From assembly GCA_051954235.1 (NCBI GenBank), contig JBQCHY010000116.1:1-64000 (forward strand): a stretch of DNA of 64,000 bases, written 5' to 3'. The position numbers and the translations under genes are program-made. This document shows positions 1 to 7,939 of this stretch, one piece after another. A model generated the notes under the pieces. The model did not search any database. It was not told the DNA's origin and saw nothing but the letters and a program-made list of their open reading frames with translations. Positions within the stretch are counted from its first letter, which is position 1. Each line of letters starts with the position of its first letter. This DNA comes from 62-47 sp051954235 (GTDB lineage Bacteria > Pseudomonadota > Alphaproteobacteria > Rhizobiales > Xanthobacteraceae).

Positions 1-596
1 AAAGATAGCGTTTGAGATCGGCGGCGGCCGCTTCCGGTGTCTGCTTCAGATTGAACGGCGCGACGAAGTTGCCCTTCTTGTCCATCAGATAGATCAGTGC
101 GGTGTGATCCATGGTGTAGTCGTCGCTGTCCTTCGACGGAACCTTCTTTGCATAGACCCGAAATTCGCTGAGAACCTTGCTCACCGCCGCCGGATCGCCG
201 GTAAGGCCCTTGAGATGCGGATCGAAGCTGCCGAGATAATTCTTCATCACCGCGGCGGTGTCGCGCTCGGGGTCCACCGAAATAAAGTAGGCATTGACGC
301 GGTCGGCATCCTTGCCCATCGCTCGCAGCACCTCGGACATCTCGAACAGCGAGGTCGGACACACATCGGGGCAATGGGTGTAGCCGAAGAAGATAATGGT
401 CGGCCGCCCTTGCAGGCTTTTCTCGGTGACGATCTGGCCGGACTGATCGGTGAGCTGGAAAGCACCGCCGATCGGCGCAGGTTTGGCGACGCTGCCGAGC
501 CCGCCTGCCAGCCACAGGACCACCAGCAAGCCGATGGCAAGGCTGCCGGCAAAAGCCGCAAAAATCACCAGCGGTCGGGTCGCACGATCGGTCATT
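1..596 (-). CDS. SCO1/SenC family copper chaperone (3' end beyond window)
   Basis: Membrane-anchored thioredoxin-fold protein of the SCO family, which delivers copper to the CuA centre of cytochrome c oxidase or acts as a thiol reductase in that assembly. The start at 596 gives a short cytoplasmic N-terminus and one transmembrane anchor at about residues 9-31. The soluble domain carries the family's CPDVC motif (Cys75 and Cys79) and the third copper ligand, His164, in the sequence MDHTALIYL. 198 residues are visible and the family is usually 195-210 long, so only a few residues are missing. It is read toward the window edge, so any partner genes lie outside. The family call is firm; specificity for a particular oxidase cannot be told from here. 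Confidence 0.93.
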
Positions 597-798
597 GAAA
601 TTCCCTTCCAAATGCCACCCGGACATCTGTGCCGGATATATTGGCATTCGCCGGCCGGCAGAGGGCCGACCGGTCAACGGGTTCCTGATAGAGGGTGGGG
701 TGCGACGGAGCAAGCCTCGCGCCGTGCTGCGTGTTCACGTCATGCTGAACGCGCGGAACCGGTGCGCCGTCTCAAATGAAATCACAGCGGCAAATCCC

Positions 799-1257
799 TC
801 AGCGGTAGGCCGCCTCGGCATTCATCAGATAACAGGGCCGGTACATGCTTTGAAGTTGAGCGCCGCGCAGGAAGATCATGTGGCGATTGAGCCCGCCGTG
901 CCGCGCGATCCAACGCTGCACCCGCATCGGATACATCGCGTAAAGCATCCGCGTCGCCTCGCGATTGGTGACCGCGCGACCGTTGGCGCCGACGTCCCAC
1001 GCCGCATGGAAACCGAGCGTTGCGCGGGATGTGACGCAAATCCGGTTTGAGGGCACCGCGCCGAGGATGATGGTGCAAGCCGAGGCGCACAGCCCATCGA
1101 TCACCACCTGCTCGCCGGAACTGCGCAGCGACTGATATCGATCGACGTAGGTTCCGATTCGACCGCCCCGGTCTTCGGCGATCCGCACCGCCGCATGACT
1201 GGCCGCGATCCCCGCGAGCAGAACGACAGCCGCGAGCAGCCCCGTTGCGATCTTCAT
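799..1257 (-). CDS. Small secreted ClpP/crotonase-fold-like protein of unknown function
   Basis: 152-residue protein with a clear signal peptide (about residues 1-22, ending SHA), so probably periplasmic. The segment VIDGLCASACTIIL at about residues 51-64 resembles the 'G-x-C-x-S-A-C' oxyanion/serine region of ClpP-like periplasmic proteins of alphaproteobacteria. Several cysteines may form disulfides. I know no biochemical role for this group. The Ser in ASAC would be the nucleophile if it is a protease, but I cannot place a convincing His-Asp pair. It has its own transcription unit: about 200 bp separate it from the SCO gene and about 250 bp from the next gene, which is divergent. The ribosome site is weak (GGAA just upstream of the ATG). 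Confidence 0.7.
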   Translation of the reverse strand: MKIATGLLAAVVLLAGIAASHAAVRIAEDRGGRIGTYVDRYQSLRSSGEQVVIDGLCASACTIILGAVPSNRICVTSRATLGFHAAWDVGANGRAVTNREATRMLYAMYPMRVQRWIARHGGLNRHMIFLRGAQLQSMYRPCYLMNAEAAYR

Positions 1258-1510
1258 ATTCCGGCCCCAACGTCGAAGCGATTGTATTTATTGGCGCGAA
1301 CTTTCGCGATCGACACCGTGTTGCGAGACGATGTTTTTGTCCAGACGGGAACGCAGTTACGCACCAAATTCAACCTCGGTGTTGCGCGCGAGATGCAGTC
1401 GTCCCCGCGACGCGAGAGCGTTGCGCAATTTCGTAAACAGTCTGTGTCACCACGGCGGTTGACCGCTGACGAAGCAACGCGCTTTGATCGTTCCAGGGGA
1501 GGAACCAACG

Positions 1511-3169
1511 ATGGCAATGGACGCGGACGTAATCGTTGTCGGCGCGGGGCTGGCGGGACTGGTCGCGGCGACCGAAATCGCCGACGCCGGCAAGCGCGTC
1601 ATCGTAGTCGATCAGGAAGGCGAACAAAGCATCGGCGGTCAGGCGTTCTGGTCGTTCGGCGGCCTGTTCCTGGTGAACTCTCCGGAGCAACGCCGGCTCG
1701 GCATCAAGGACGGCATCGAGCTGGCGATGCAGGACTGGTTGGGCACCGCCGGCTTCGACCGTGCCGAGGACTACTGGCCGCGGCGCTGGGCCGAAGCCTA
1801 TGTCGCCTTCGCCGCCGGCGAGAAACGCGATTGGCTGCGCGCCATGGGCCACCGCATCTTCCCCATTGTCGGCTGGGCCGAACGCGGCGGCTACGACGCC
1901 ATGGGCCACGGCAATTCGGTGCCGCGCTTTCACGTGACGTGGGGCACCGGCCCCGGCATTGTCGAGCCGTTCGAGCGGCGGGCGCGCGAGGCGCAGACCC
2001 GTGGCAAGCTGGAATTCCGTTTCCGCCACCGCGTCGATGCGCTTACCTCGACCAATGGCGCTGTCGACGGCGTGCGCGGTGTGATCCTTGAGCCGACCGC
2101 CGTGGAACGCGGCGTCTCCAGCTCGCGCATCTCAACCGGCGAGTTCGCCTTGAGAGCGCAGGCCGTGATCGTCGCTTCCGGCGGCATCGGCGGCAATCAC
2201 GACCTCGTCCGCAAGAACTGGCCGCGCCGGTTCGGCGCACCACCCAAGACCATGATCTCCGGCGTGCCCGAACACGTCGACGGCCGCATGATCGAGATCA
2301 CCGAGGCGGCCGGCGCACGGCTGATCAATCGCGACCGCATGTGGCACTATGTCGAAGGCATTGAGAACTGGAGCCCGATCTGGCCGCGGCACGGCATCCG
2401 CATCCTGCCCGGCCCATCGTCGATGTGGTTCGACGCCACCGGCAAGCGCCTGCCCGCGCCGCTGTTCCCCGGCTCCGACACGCTCGGCCAGCTCGAATAC
2501 ATCATGTCCACCGGCTACGATTACTCGTGGTTCGTGCTGACGCAGAGCATTATCAAAAAGGAGTTCGCGTTGTCGGGCTCCGAGCAGAACCCCGACCTCA
2601 CCGGCAAAAGCTGGCGCATGACGATCAAGCGCGCCACCAACAAGGGCGCGCCGGCACCGGTGGAAGCCTTCAAGCAGCACGGCGCGGATTTCATCGTGCG
2701 CGACAACCTCGATGAACTTGTCAGCGCGATGAATGCGCTGAGCGGCGACAACCTGCTGCGCCTCGACAATATCCGCGCGCAGATCGAAGCGCGCGACCGC
2801 GAGATCGCCAATCCGTTCGCCAAGGATGCGCAGATCATCAACCTGCACAACGCGCGGCGCTATATCGGCGACAAGCTGATCCGCACCGCGAAACCACATC
2901 GGATTCTCGATTCCGCGCACGGCCCGCTGATCGCGGTCCGGCTCAACATCCTGACGCGCAAGACACTCGGCGGCTTCGAGACCGATCTCGACGCGCGGGT
3001 GTTTGGCGCCAACGGCGAGATGATTCCCGGTCTTTATGCAGTCGGCGAAGCAGCCGGCTTCGGCGGCGGCGGGATGCACGGCTATCGCGCGCTGGAAGGC
3101 ACGTTTCTCGGCGGCTGCCTGTTCTCCGGCCGCAATGCCGGCCGCGCGGCGGCAAAGGCGGTCGGGTAA
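1511..3169 (+). CDS. FAD-binding dehydrogenase (KSTD / fumarate-reductase flavoprotein-like)
   Basis: 552-residue cytoplasmic flavoprotein. The N-terminus has the dinucleotide-binding motif VGAGLAGL followed by an acidic residue after strand 2 (VIVVDQE). The C-terminus has the closing FAD-binding stretch GLYAVGEAAGFGGGG with MHGYRALEG, typical of the FAD-binding-2 superfamily that includes 3-ketosteroid delta1-dehydrogenase and fumarate reductase flavoproteins. The ATG at 1511 is chosen because AGGGGAGGA lies 9-16 bases upstream; an upstream in-frame start at 1484 lacks a site. I expect it to dehydrogenate or reduce a C-C bond next to a carbonyl, but the substrate is unknown. Its neighbours are other flavoenzymes and a hydrolase, suggesting breakdown of a cyclic ketone or similar compound. 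Confidence 0.88.
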   Translation: MAMDADVIVVGAGLAGLVAATEIADAGKRVIVVDQEGEQSIGGQAFWSFGGLFLVNSPEQRRLGIKDGIELAMQDWLGTAGFDRAEDYWPRRWAEAYVAFAAGEKRDWLRAMGHRIFPIVGWAERGGYDAMGHGNSVPRFHVTWGTGPGIVEPFERRAREAQTRGKLEFRFRHRVDALTSTNGAVDGVRGVILEPTAVERGVSSSRISTGEFALRAQAVIVASGGIGGNHDLVRKNWPRRFGAPPKTMISGVPEHVDGRMIEITEAAGARLINRDRMWHYVEGIENWSPIWPRHGIRILPGPSSMWFDATGKRLPAPLFPGSDTLGQLEYIMSTGYDYSWFVLTQSIIKKEFALSGSEQNPDLTGKSWRMTIKRATNKGAPAPVEAFKQHGADFIVRDNLDELVSAMNALSGDNLLRLDNIRAQIEARDREIANPFAKDAQIINLHNARRYIGDKLIRTAKPHRILDSAHGPLIAVRLNILTRKTLGGFETDLDARVFGANGEMIPGLYAVGEAAGFGGGGMHGYRALEGTFLGGCLFSGRNAGRAAAKAVG

Positions 3170-3176
3170 ACGTTCT

Positions 3177-3264
3177 CGTCATTGCGAGCGAAGCGAAGCA
3201 ATCCAGCCTTTTCTTACTTCCAAGAAACTGGATTGCTTCGTCGCTGACGCTCCTCGCAATGACG
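3177..3264. repeat. Palindromic intergenic repeat, family A (copy 1)
   Basis: Begins CGTCATTGCGAGCGAAGCGA and ends with its near reverse complement (CTCGCAATGACGG). The internal arms AGCAATCCAG and CTGGATTGCT also pair. The same arms recur at 17978-18096 and 49154-49270, with a half copy at 43441-43468. It lies between two genes on the same strand and could fold in RNA. Confidence 0.88.
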
Positions 3265-3362
3265 GCAATTTTCTTCGCGTTGATGACCTGCGAGGTAATC
3301 GATTGGCCGCGCGAAAACTCCGATGCTGACGTCATTGAAAACGTCAGCAACAGGAGCCTCCC

Positions 3363-3728
3363 ATGACCGACGCCAAGACAATCGCCGCCCGCTACATCGA
3401 ACTGTGGAACGAGCGCAATCCGCAACGTCGCCGCGATCTGCTCGCCGGCAACTGGACCGACGATGCCCGTTATGTCGATCCGCTGATGGCTGGCGACGGC
3501 CATGACGACATCGACGCGCTGGTCGCCGGCGTGCAGCAGCGCTTTCCTGATTTCCGTTTCGCTTTGATCGGAGAGCCGAACGGCTACGGCGATCACGTTC
3601 GCTTCTCATGGGGTCTCGGCCCCGACGGCGTCGACAGCCCGATCAAGGGTACCGACTTCGCCGTGCTGAACGGCGGCCGCATCCGCAGCATCACCGGCTT
3701 CCTCGATCAGGTACCGGCGGGGGCGTGA
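3363..3728 (+). CDS. NTF2-like (SnoaL-type) domain protein
   Basis: 121-residue single-domain protein with the pattern of the NTF2/SnoaL cone fold: an N-terminal helix (AARYIELWNERN), a YVDPLMAGDG turn, a helix with FPDFRFALIG, and two closing strands ending GRIRSITGFLDQV. Members act as small isomerases, dehydratases or uncharacterised ligand-binding proteins. It has a good ribosome site (AGGAG about 10 bases before the ATG). It lies downstream of the FAD dehydrogenase but is separated from it by a palindromic repeat, so co-transcription is uncertain. The DP and H/D residues that would form a catalytic dyad in isomerases are plausible but not assignable. Confidence 0.82.
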   Translation: MTDAKTIAARYIELWNERNPQRRRDLLAGNWTDDARYVDPLMAGDGHDDIDALVAGVQQRFPDFRFALIGEPNGYGDHVRFSWGLGPDGVDSPIKGTDFAVLNGGRIRSITGFLDQVPAGA

Positions 3729-3738
3729 ATGCCGAGCC

Positions 3739-3827
3739 GTCACCCTGAGGCGCCGTTGCGAAGCAACGGCCTCGAAGGGCGACGGCGATCCTTCGAGGCG
3801 CGCTATGCGCGCACCTCAGGATGACGC
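3739..3827. repeat. Palindromic intergenic repeat, family C (copy 1)
   Basis: Two arms, GTCACCCTGAGGCG and its counterpart CACCTCAGGATGAC, flank inner inverted segments (CGTTGCGAAGCAACG, CCTTCGAGG). The same arms are at 14984-15082. The element sits between the converging ends of the NTF2-like gene and the old-yellow-enzyme gene, where it could act as a bidirectional transcript end. Confidence 0.85.
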
Positions 3828-3838
3828 CCCGAATCTCC

Positions 3839-5005
3839 TCACCCCCTCCGGAACGGCAGCGCCGGACCTTCGAGCTTACGCAGGCCCGGCTCGCGCCGTT
3901 CCAGCCACCAGCCATATTGCTTCGGCCAATCGCCGAACACCTCGCCGTTGACCTCGGTGAGCGAGAGCCGCGCGTGTTGCGGCCAGTTCGGATCGAACAA
4001 CGCCTCGCGGCCGATGCCGATCAAATCCGCCTGACCTTGCACCAGCACGTCCTCCGCCTGCTGCGGATGCAGAATGAGGCCGACCGCCATGGTGGCGATC
4101 TCCGCTTCGCGCCGGATCGCATCGGCGAACGGCACCTGAAAACTATAGCCACGCGGAATCCGCGCCGCCGTCGCCGAGCCCATCAGACCACCGGACGAGC
4201 AATCGATGACATCGGCACCGCGCGCCTTGGCCTCGCGCGCGAACGCAATCGAGTCTTCGATCTGCACGCCGCCGTCGATGCCATCGACCGATGAGACGCG
4301 CACCGAGAGCGGCTTGTCCGCCGGCCACGCCGCGCGCACCGTCTCGATGATCTCGAGCGGATGGCGCATCCGCCCGGCGCGGTCGCCGCCGTAAGCGTCG
4401 TCGCGCTTGTTGGACAGCGGCGAGAGAAACTCATGCAGCAGATAACCGTGGGCGCAATGCACTTCGAGAAATTCGAAGCCTGCGGCCGCCGCTCGCAACG
4501 TTGCCACCCGCCATGCCTCGCGCAGCGTTTTCATATCTTCAATGGACAACGCGTGCGGCATCAGCCAGCCGTCCTCCATCGGGATCGCGCTCGGCGCCAC
4601 GATCTGCCAGGGCATATCACCGCGCGCGCGATCCTCAGCGGTCAACGCTGCGTTGCCATACCAGGGCCGCTGCATGCTGGCCTTGCGCCCGGCATGCGCC
4701 AACTGGATCGCCGGCACCGAGCCTTGGCTGCTGATGAACGCGGCAATGCGCGCCAGCGCCGCCTGCTGTTCGTCATTCCAGATTCCGACGTCGCCATGCG
4801 TGATGCGACCTTCGGGGACCACCGCGCTCGCCTCCGCCATCACGACACCGGCGCCGCCCTGCGCGAACTTGCCGAGATGAACCAAATGCCAGTCGTTGGC
4901 GACGCCGTCGATCGCGGAATACTGGCACATCGGCGAGATGACGATGCGGTTCGGAAGGGTGACGCCACGCAGCGTCAGCGGTTGAAACAAATGAGGTTGC
5001 GACAT
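3839..5005 (-). CDS. NADH:flavin oxidoreductase, YqjM/XenA-type old yellow enzyme
   Basis: 388-residue FMN TIM-barrel enzyme that would reduce activated C=C bonds of enones with NAD(P)H. The N-terminal signature is LPNRIVISPMCQYSA, in which the Cys is typical of the YqjM/thermophilic-like class. QLAHAGRKAS and EVHCAHGYLLHEFLSP carry the substrate-binding and FMN-binding residues. The C-terminus has the phosphate-binding DLIGIGREAL. I start at 5005 (MSQPHLFQPL), which matches the usual N-terminus; an in-frame start at 5044 adds 13 atypical residues. It is downstream of the hydrolase (57 bp) and the monooxygenase on the same strand and is probably transcribed with them. Confidence 0.92.
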   Translation of the reverse strand: MSQPHLFQPLTLRGVTLPNRIVISPMCQYSAIDGVANDWHLVHLGKFAQGGAGVVMAEASAVVPEGRITHGDVGIWNDEQQAALARIAAFISSQGSVPAIQLAHAGRKASMQRPWYGNAALTAEDRARGDMPWQIVAPSAIPMEDGWLMPHALSIEDMKTLREAWRVATLRAAAAGFEFLEVHCAHGYLLHEFLSPLSNKRDDAYGGDRAGRMRHPLEIIETVRAAWPADKPLSVRVSSVDGIDGGVQIEDSIAFAREAKARGADVIDCSSGGLMGSATAARIPRGYSFQVPFADAIRREAEIATMAVGLILHPQQAEDVLVQGQADLIGIGREALFDPNWPQHARLSLTEVNGEVFGDWPKQYGWWLERREPGLRKLEGPALPFRRG

Positions 5006-5062
5006 CGGATCCTTTGCTCTTGCTTGTTGTCTTGAAATATTCACACCGCGATGACGGACTCG

Positions 5063-5818
5063 TTATGCCCTGAGAAAATTTTCGATGGCCGTGGCGAGCG
5101 CCACCGGCGTCTCGTCCATCGGGTAATGGCCAGCGTTGGCCATCACTTCGAGTTCAGAATTGGGATACCACGTCAGATACGTCGCCTTCATCACGTCGGC
5201 ATTCAGTGCCGGATCGTTGGCGCCGACGATGACCTTCACCGGCGTCGTCTTGCCTTGAATTTCTCTGTGGAAATCGGTCTTGGCCCAGGCTTGTAGATAG
5301 GCAGCGAACGCAGCGCGGTCGGAAGTCTCCTCCGAATAGCGCGCGACGTGATCGATCCAGCGCTTCGACAGCCGGCTGCCGGTGGTGAAATCGATGATGC
5401 CGCGGCGATTGTCGAGGCTGGCCGCCGCGCCGTCGAACAGCGCCCAGCCATCGGGATCGAACGGCACGCCCGAGGCCGGCACCGGCGTCACCGCCACCAG
5501 CTTACGCACCCGCTGCGGCGCATCGGCCAATACGCGCTGCACCGCCATGCCACCCATCGAATGGCCGACTAGGCTGAATTCTTTCCAGCCAAGCTCATCC
5601 GCCAACGCGCGGGCGTCGGCGGAAATTTCCGCCATGGTATAGTTGCCGGTGATGTTTCGCGACAGGCCATAGCCACGATAGGCCACGACGGCATAGGTGA
5701 ATTCGTCGAGGCTGAGCGCATCGCGCATCGGACGAAACGTGGTGTGATCGCCGAACCAGCCGTGCAGCACGATCACCTTGTGCGCGCCCTGGCCCATGAT
5801 TTCATGTCCGATAGTCAT
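5063..5818 (-). CDS. Alpha/beta hydrolase
   Basis: 251-residue alpha/beta-fold hydrolase. The oxyanion motif HGWFGDH is at about residues 19-25, the nucleophile elbow GHSMGG at about 84-89 (Ser86), and the catalytic acid is probably Asp in GANDPAL (about 200). The catalytic His is in NAGHYPMDE near residue 230. Small secondary-substrate hydrolases of this kind open lactones or cleave esters. Lying between a Baeyer-Villiger-type monooxygenase and an ene-reductase on the same strand, lactone or ester hydrolysis is a reasonable guess, but sequence alone does not fix the substrate. Confidence 0.9.
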   Translation of the reverse strand: MTIGHEIMGQGAHKVIVLHGWFGDHTTFRPMRDALSLDEFTYAVVAYRGYGLSRNITGNYTMAEISADARALADELGWKEFSLVGHSMGGMAVQRVLADAPQRVRKLVAVTPVPASGVPFDPDGWALFDGAAASLDNRRGIIDFTTGSRLSKRWIDHVARYSEETSDRAAFAAYLQAWAKTDFHREIQGKTTPVKVIVGANDPALNADVMKATYLTWYPNSELEVMANAGHYPMDETPVALATAIENFLRA

Positions 5819-5922
5819 GACCGCTTCTCCCTTTATTGCTTAACGACGATGCAGATTCCGACGGCCTGCATCGTCCATTGATGATTCAATTGATCTGCAC
5901 CGAAACCACATCGCACGACAAA

Positions 5923-7596
5923 CTATGATGACGCCGATGCTCTCGCGGCCGTCACCGCTGTGTGCGTAGCGACACCCGACGTGAATTCGATCTCCTCATA
6001 GCCCCTCTCGGCAACACCTTTAATGATGCTGACGAATTTGGGCGTCCCACCGTTGTAGACGATATAGCGGATCGTCCCCGCCTCGTGGCCGGCGACATTG
6101 GAGTTGTAGCCGGTGAACCAGCCCTGGGCTTTGCGCAATAGCATGATCTCGTACATCTTGGCGACGTGCGCGGCCCACCGCTCCTGAGCCTCCCCTGTCG
6201 CGTCGGCCCGCGTGTAGCCGCGATCCCACATATATTGCAGCAGATCCATGCACCAGTTGACGCCGTTCTCGATGCCGCGCGGAAAATTCGTCGAGGCGGA
6301 CGCGCTTTGCGGGCCAGTCGGCATCAGCAGATTGGGGAAGCCGTGGACCAGCATGCCGAGGAACGTGGACGGCCCACGCTTCCATTTGCCGGCCAGTTTC
6401 TCGCCGCCGACGCCTTGAATGTCGATCAGATCGTAAGCGCCGGTGATCGCATCGAAGCCGGTGGCGTAGACGATGATATCGAAGTCATAGTCGCGCTCGG
6501 TGGTTCGAAGACCGATCTCCGTAACGCGAACCAGCGGCGTTTCGCTGACATCGACGAGTTGCACATTTTCGCGGTTGTAGGCTTCGAAATACTTCGTCTC
6601 CAACGGCAAGCGCTGCACGCCAAAGCCGTGATCCTTCGGGATGAGCTTTTCCGCGACCTTGGGGTCCTTGACGCGGCGGCGAATGCGGTCGGCGATGTAC
6701 TCCGACAATTCGGCATTGGCGGCTTCGTCCATGAATATCTCGCGGAAATTCGACAGCCAGATACCAAAGCCCGGCTCGTCGTAGAGCTTGTCCCACAGCT
6801 TCACCCGTTCTTCGCGCGGCACGTCATAGAAGCCGCGCGGATCGGGCTCGTGGACGAAACCGCCCGGCGTCCGGGCGCAGGTTGCGAAGATCTCGTCATA
6901 ACGTGAACGGATATCGGCCATTTCTTCGTCGGAGATCGGGCCGTTGTTGAGTGGCGCGCTCCAGTTCGGGCGGCGCTGAAACACGGTGAGTTCACCGACT
7001 TTGTCAGCAATCTCGCCGATCAATTGAATGGCGGTGGCGCCGGTGCCGATCACGGCGACCTTCTTCCCGGCGAGATCCACCGGCTCGCGCGGCCAATAAT
7101 AGGTGTGGAACGAGCGCCCCTTGAAATCCTCGATGCCTTTGAGGCGCGGCAGGGTCGGCGCCGACAGCAGGCCGATCGCCAGCACCACGAATCGGCAGGT
7201 CAACTCGCGGCCGTCGTTGAGCTTCACATGCCAGAGATCGCGGGCCTCGTCGAACCGCATCGCCTCGACCTTGCAGTTGAACTGCATGTGCCTGCGCAGA
7301 TCGAACTTGTCGGCGACGTAGTTCAGATAACGCAGATTCTCCGGCTGAGCGGAAAAGCGCTCCTTCCAGTGCCACTCGTCGAGCAGTTCGCGCGAGAACG
7401 AGAAGCCGTAGGTGTAGCTTTCGGAATCGAAGCGACAACCGGGATAGCGATTCCAGTACCAGGTGCCGCCGAGATCGGTCGCCGAATCCAACACCGTGTC
7501 GTCGATCCCCAGATCGACCAGCCGCTTGATCTGGTAGATCCCGGCCACGCCGGCGCCGACCACAATGACCTCGTAATGGCTTTTCGCTTCCGTCAT
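5923..7596 (-). CDS. Baeyer-Villiger-type flavin monooxygenase
   Basis: 557-residue class B flavin monooxygenase. It has two Rossmann motifs, VGAGVAGIY near residues 14-22 for FAD and IGTGATAIQ near 183-191 for NADPH. Between them, FKGRSFHTYYWP (about residues 158-169) matches the Baeyer-Villiger fingerprint FxGxxxHxxxWP exactly. GGTWYWNRYPGCRFD is the usual FAD-proximal segment. Such enzymes insert oxygen next to a ketone to give an ester or lactone. The ATG at 7596 is preferred over a GTG at 7605 because GGTGG is well spaced before it. It heads a three-gene same-strand group with an alpha/beta hydrolase, which would open the product, and an ene-reductase. Confidence 0.94.
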   Translation of the reverse strand: MTEAKSHYEVIVVGAGVAGIYQIKRLVDLGIDDTVLDSATDLGGTWYWNRYPGCRFDSESYTYGFSFSRELLDEWHWKERFSAQPENLRYLNYVADKFDLRRHMQFNCKVEAMRFDEARDLWHVKLNDGRELTCRFVVLAIGLLSAPTLPRLKGIEDFKGRSFHTYYWPREPVDLAGKKVAVIGTGATAIQLIGEIADKVGELTVFQRRPNWSAPLNNGPISDEEMADIRSRYDEIFATCARTPGGFVHEPDPRGFYDVPREERVKLWDKLYDEPGFGIWLSNFREIFMDEAANAELSEYIADRIRRRVKDPKVAEKLIPKDHGFGVQRLPLETKYFEAYNRENVQLVDVSETPLVRVTEIGLRTTERDYDFDIIVYATGFDAITGAYDLIDIQGVGGEKLAGKWKRGPSTFLGMLVHGFPNLLMPTGPQSASASTNFPRGIENGVNWCMDLLQYMWDRGYTRADATGEAQERWAAHVAKMYEIMLLRKAQGWFTGYNSNVAGHEAGTIRYIVYNGGTPKFVSIIKGVAERGYEEIEFTSGVATHTAVTAARASASS

Positions 7597-7939
7597 CGTT
7601 TCCACCTTTGTTCTTGCTGTTTCCCGGCCACGTCTCTCGGAGTCTGAACAGGTCCGCGCGATAATTCAATGTGCCCGTGTGACCCGGTTCCGGGCCGACC
7701 CGCCGGACCAGGCATCATTCCGGGCATGAATCTGCGGTGCCGTCGCGGTCAAAGCAACGATACGCCCTGCTCACGGCAGATGAGGCGGCGGCTGCGACCT
7801 CCGATCCACTGGCGCCGCTCGCAGAACTCGGCCAAGTACGGCTTCGTTGCCGGATTGAACTTTCTCCCGGCGTCGGACGACCAACAACGTGGCATATCAT
7901 GCCTTACAGTGAGAGCGACTTGCAGTGAGAAGGTTAAGC
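7597..7939. other. Intergenic region between divergent genes
   Basis: About 340 bases between the monooxygenase (leftward) and the secreted SGNH hydrolase (rightward). It must hold both promoters. I see no convincing -35/-10 pair, operator palindrome, repeat or small gene beyond the ribosome site just before 7940. Confidence 0.5.

Noticed and set aside
1370..3079. Long reverse-strand open frames (1370-2029 and 2132-3079) opposite the FAD dehydrogenase
   Set aside because: They lie entirely antisense to a well-supported flavoprotein gene and show no domain motif. High GC content makes such shadow frames common.
3177..3264. Possible CRISPR or integration site in the palindromic gap elements
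   Set aside because: There are no regularly spaced direct repeats with unique spacers and no cas or integrase genes. These are dispersed palindromes.
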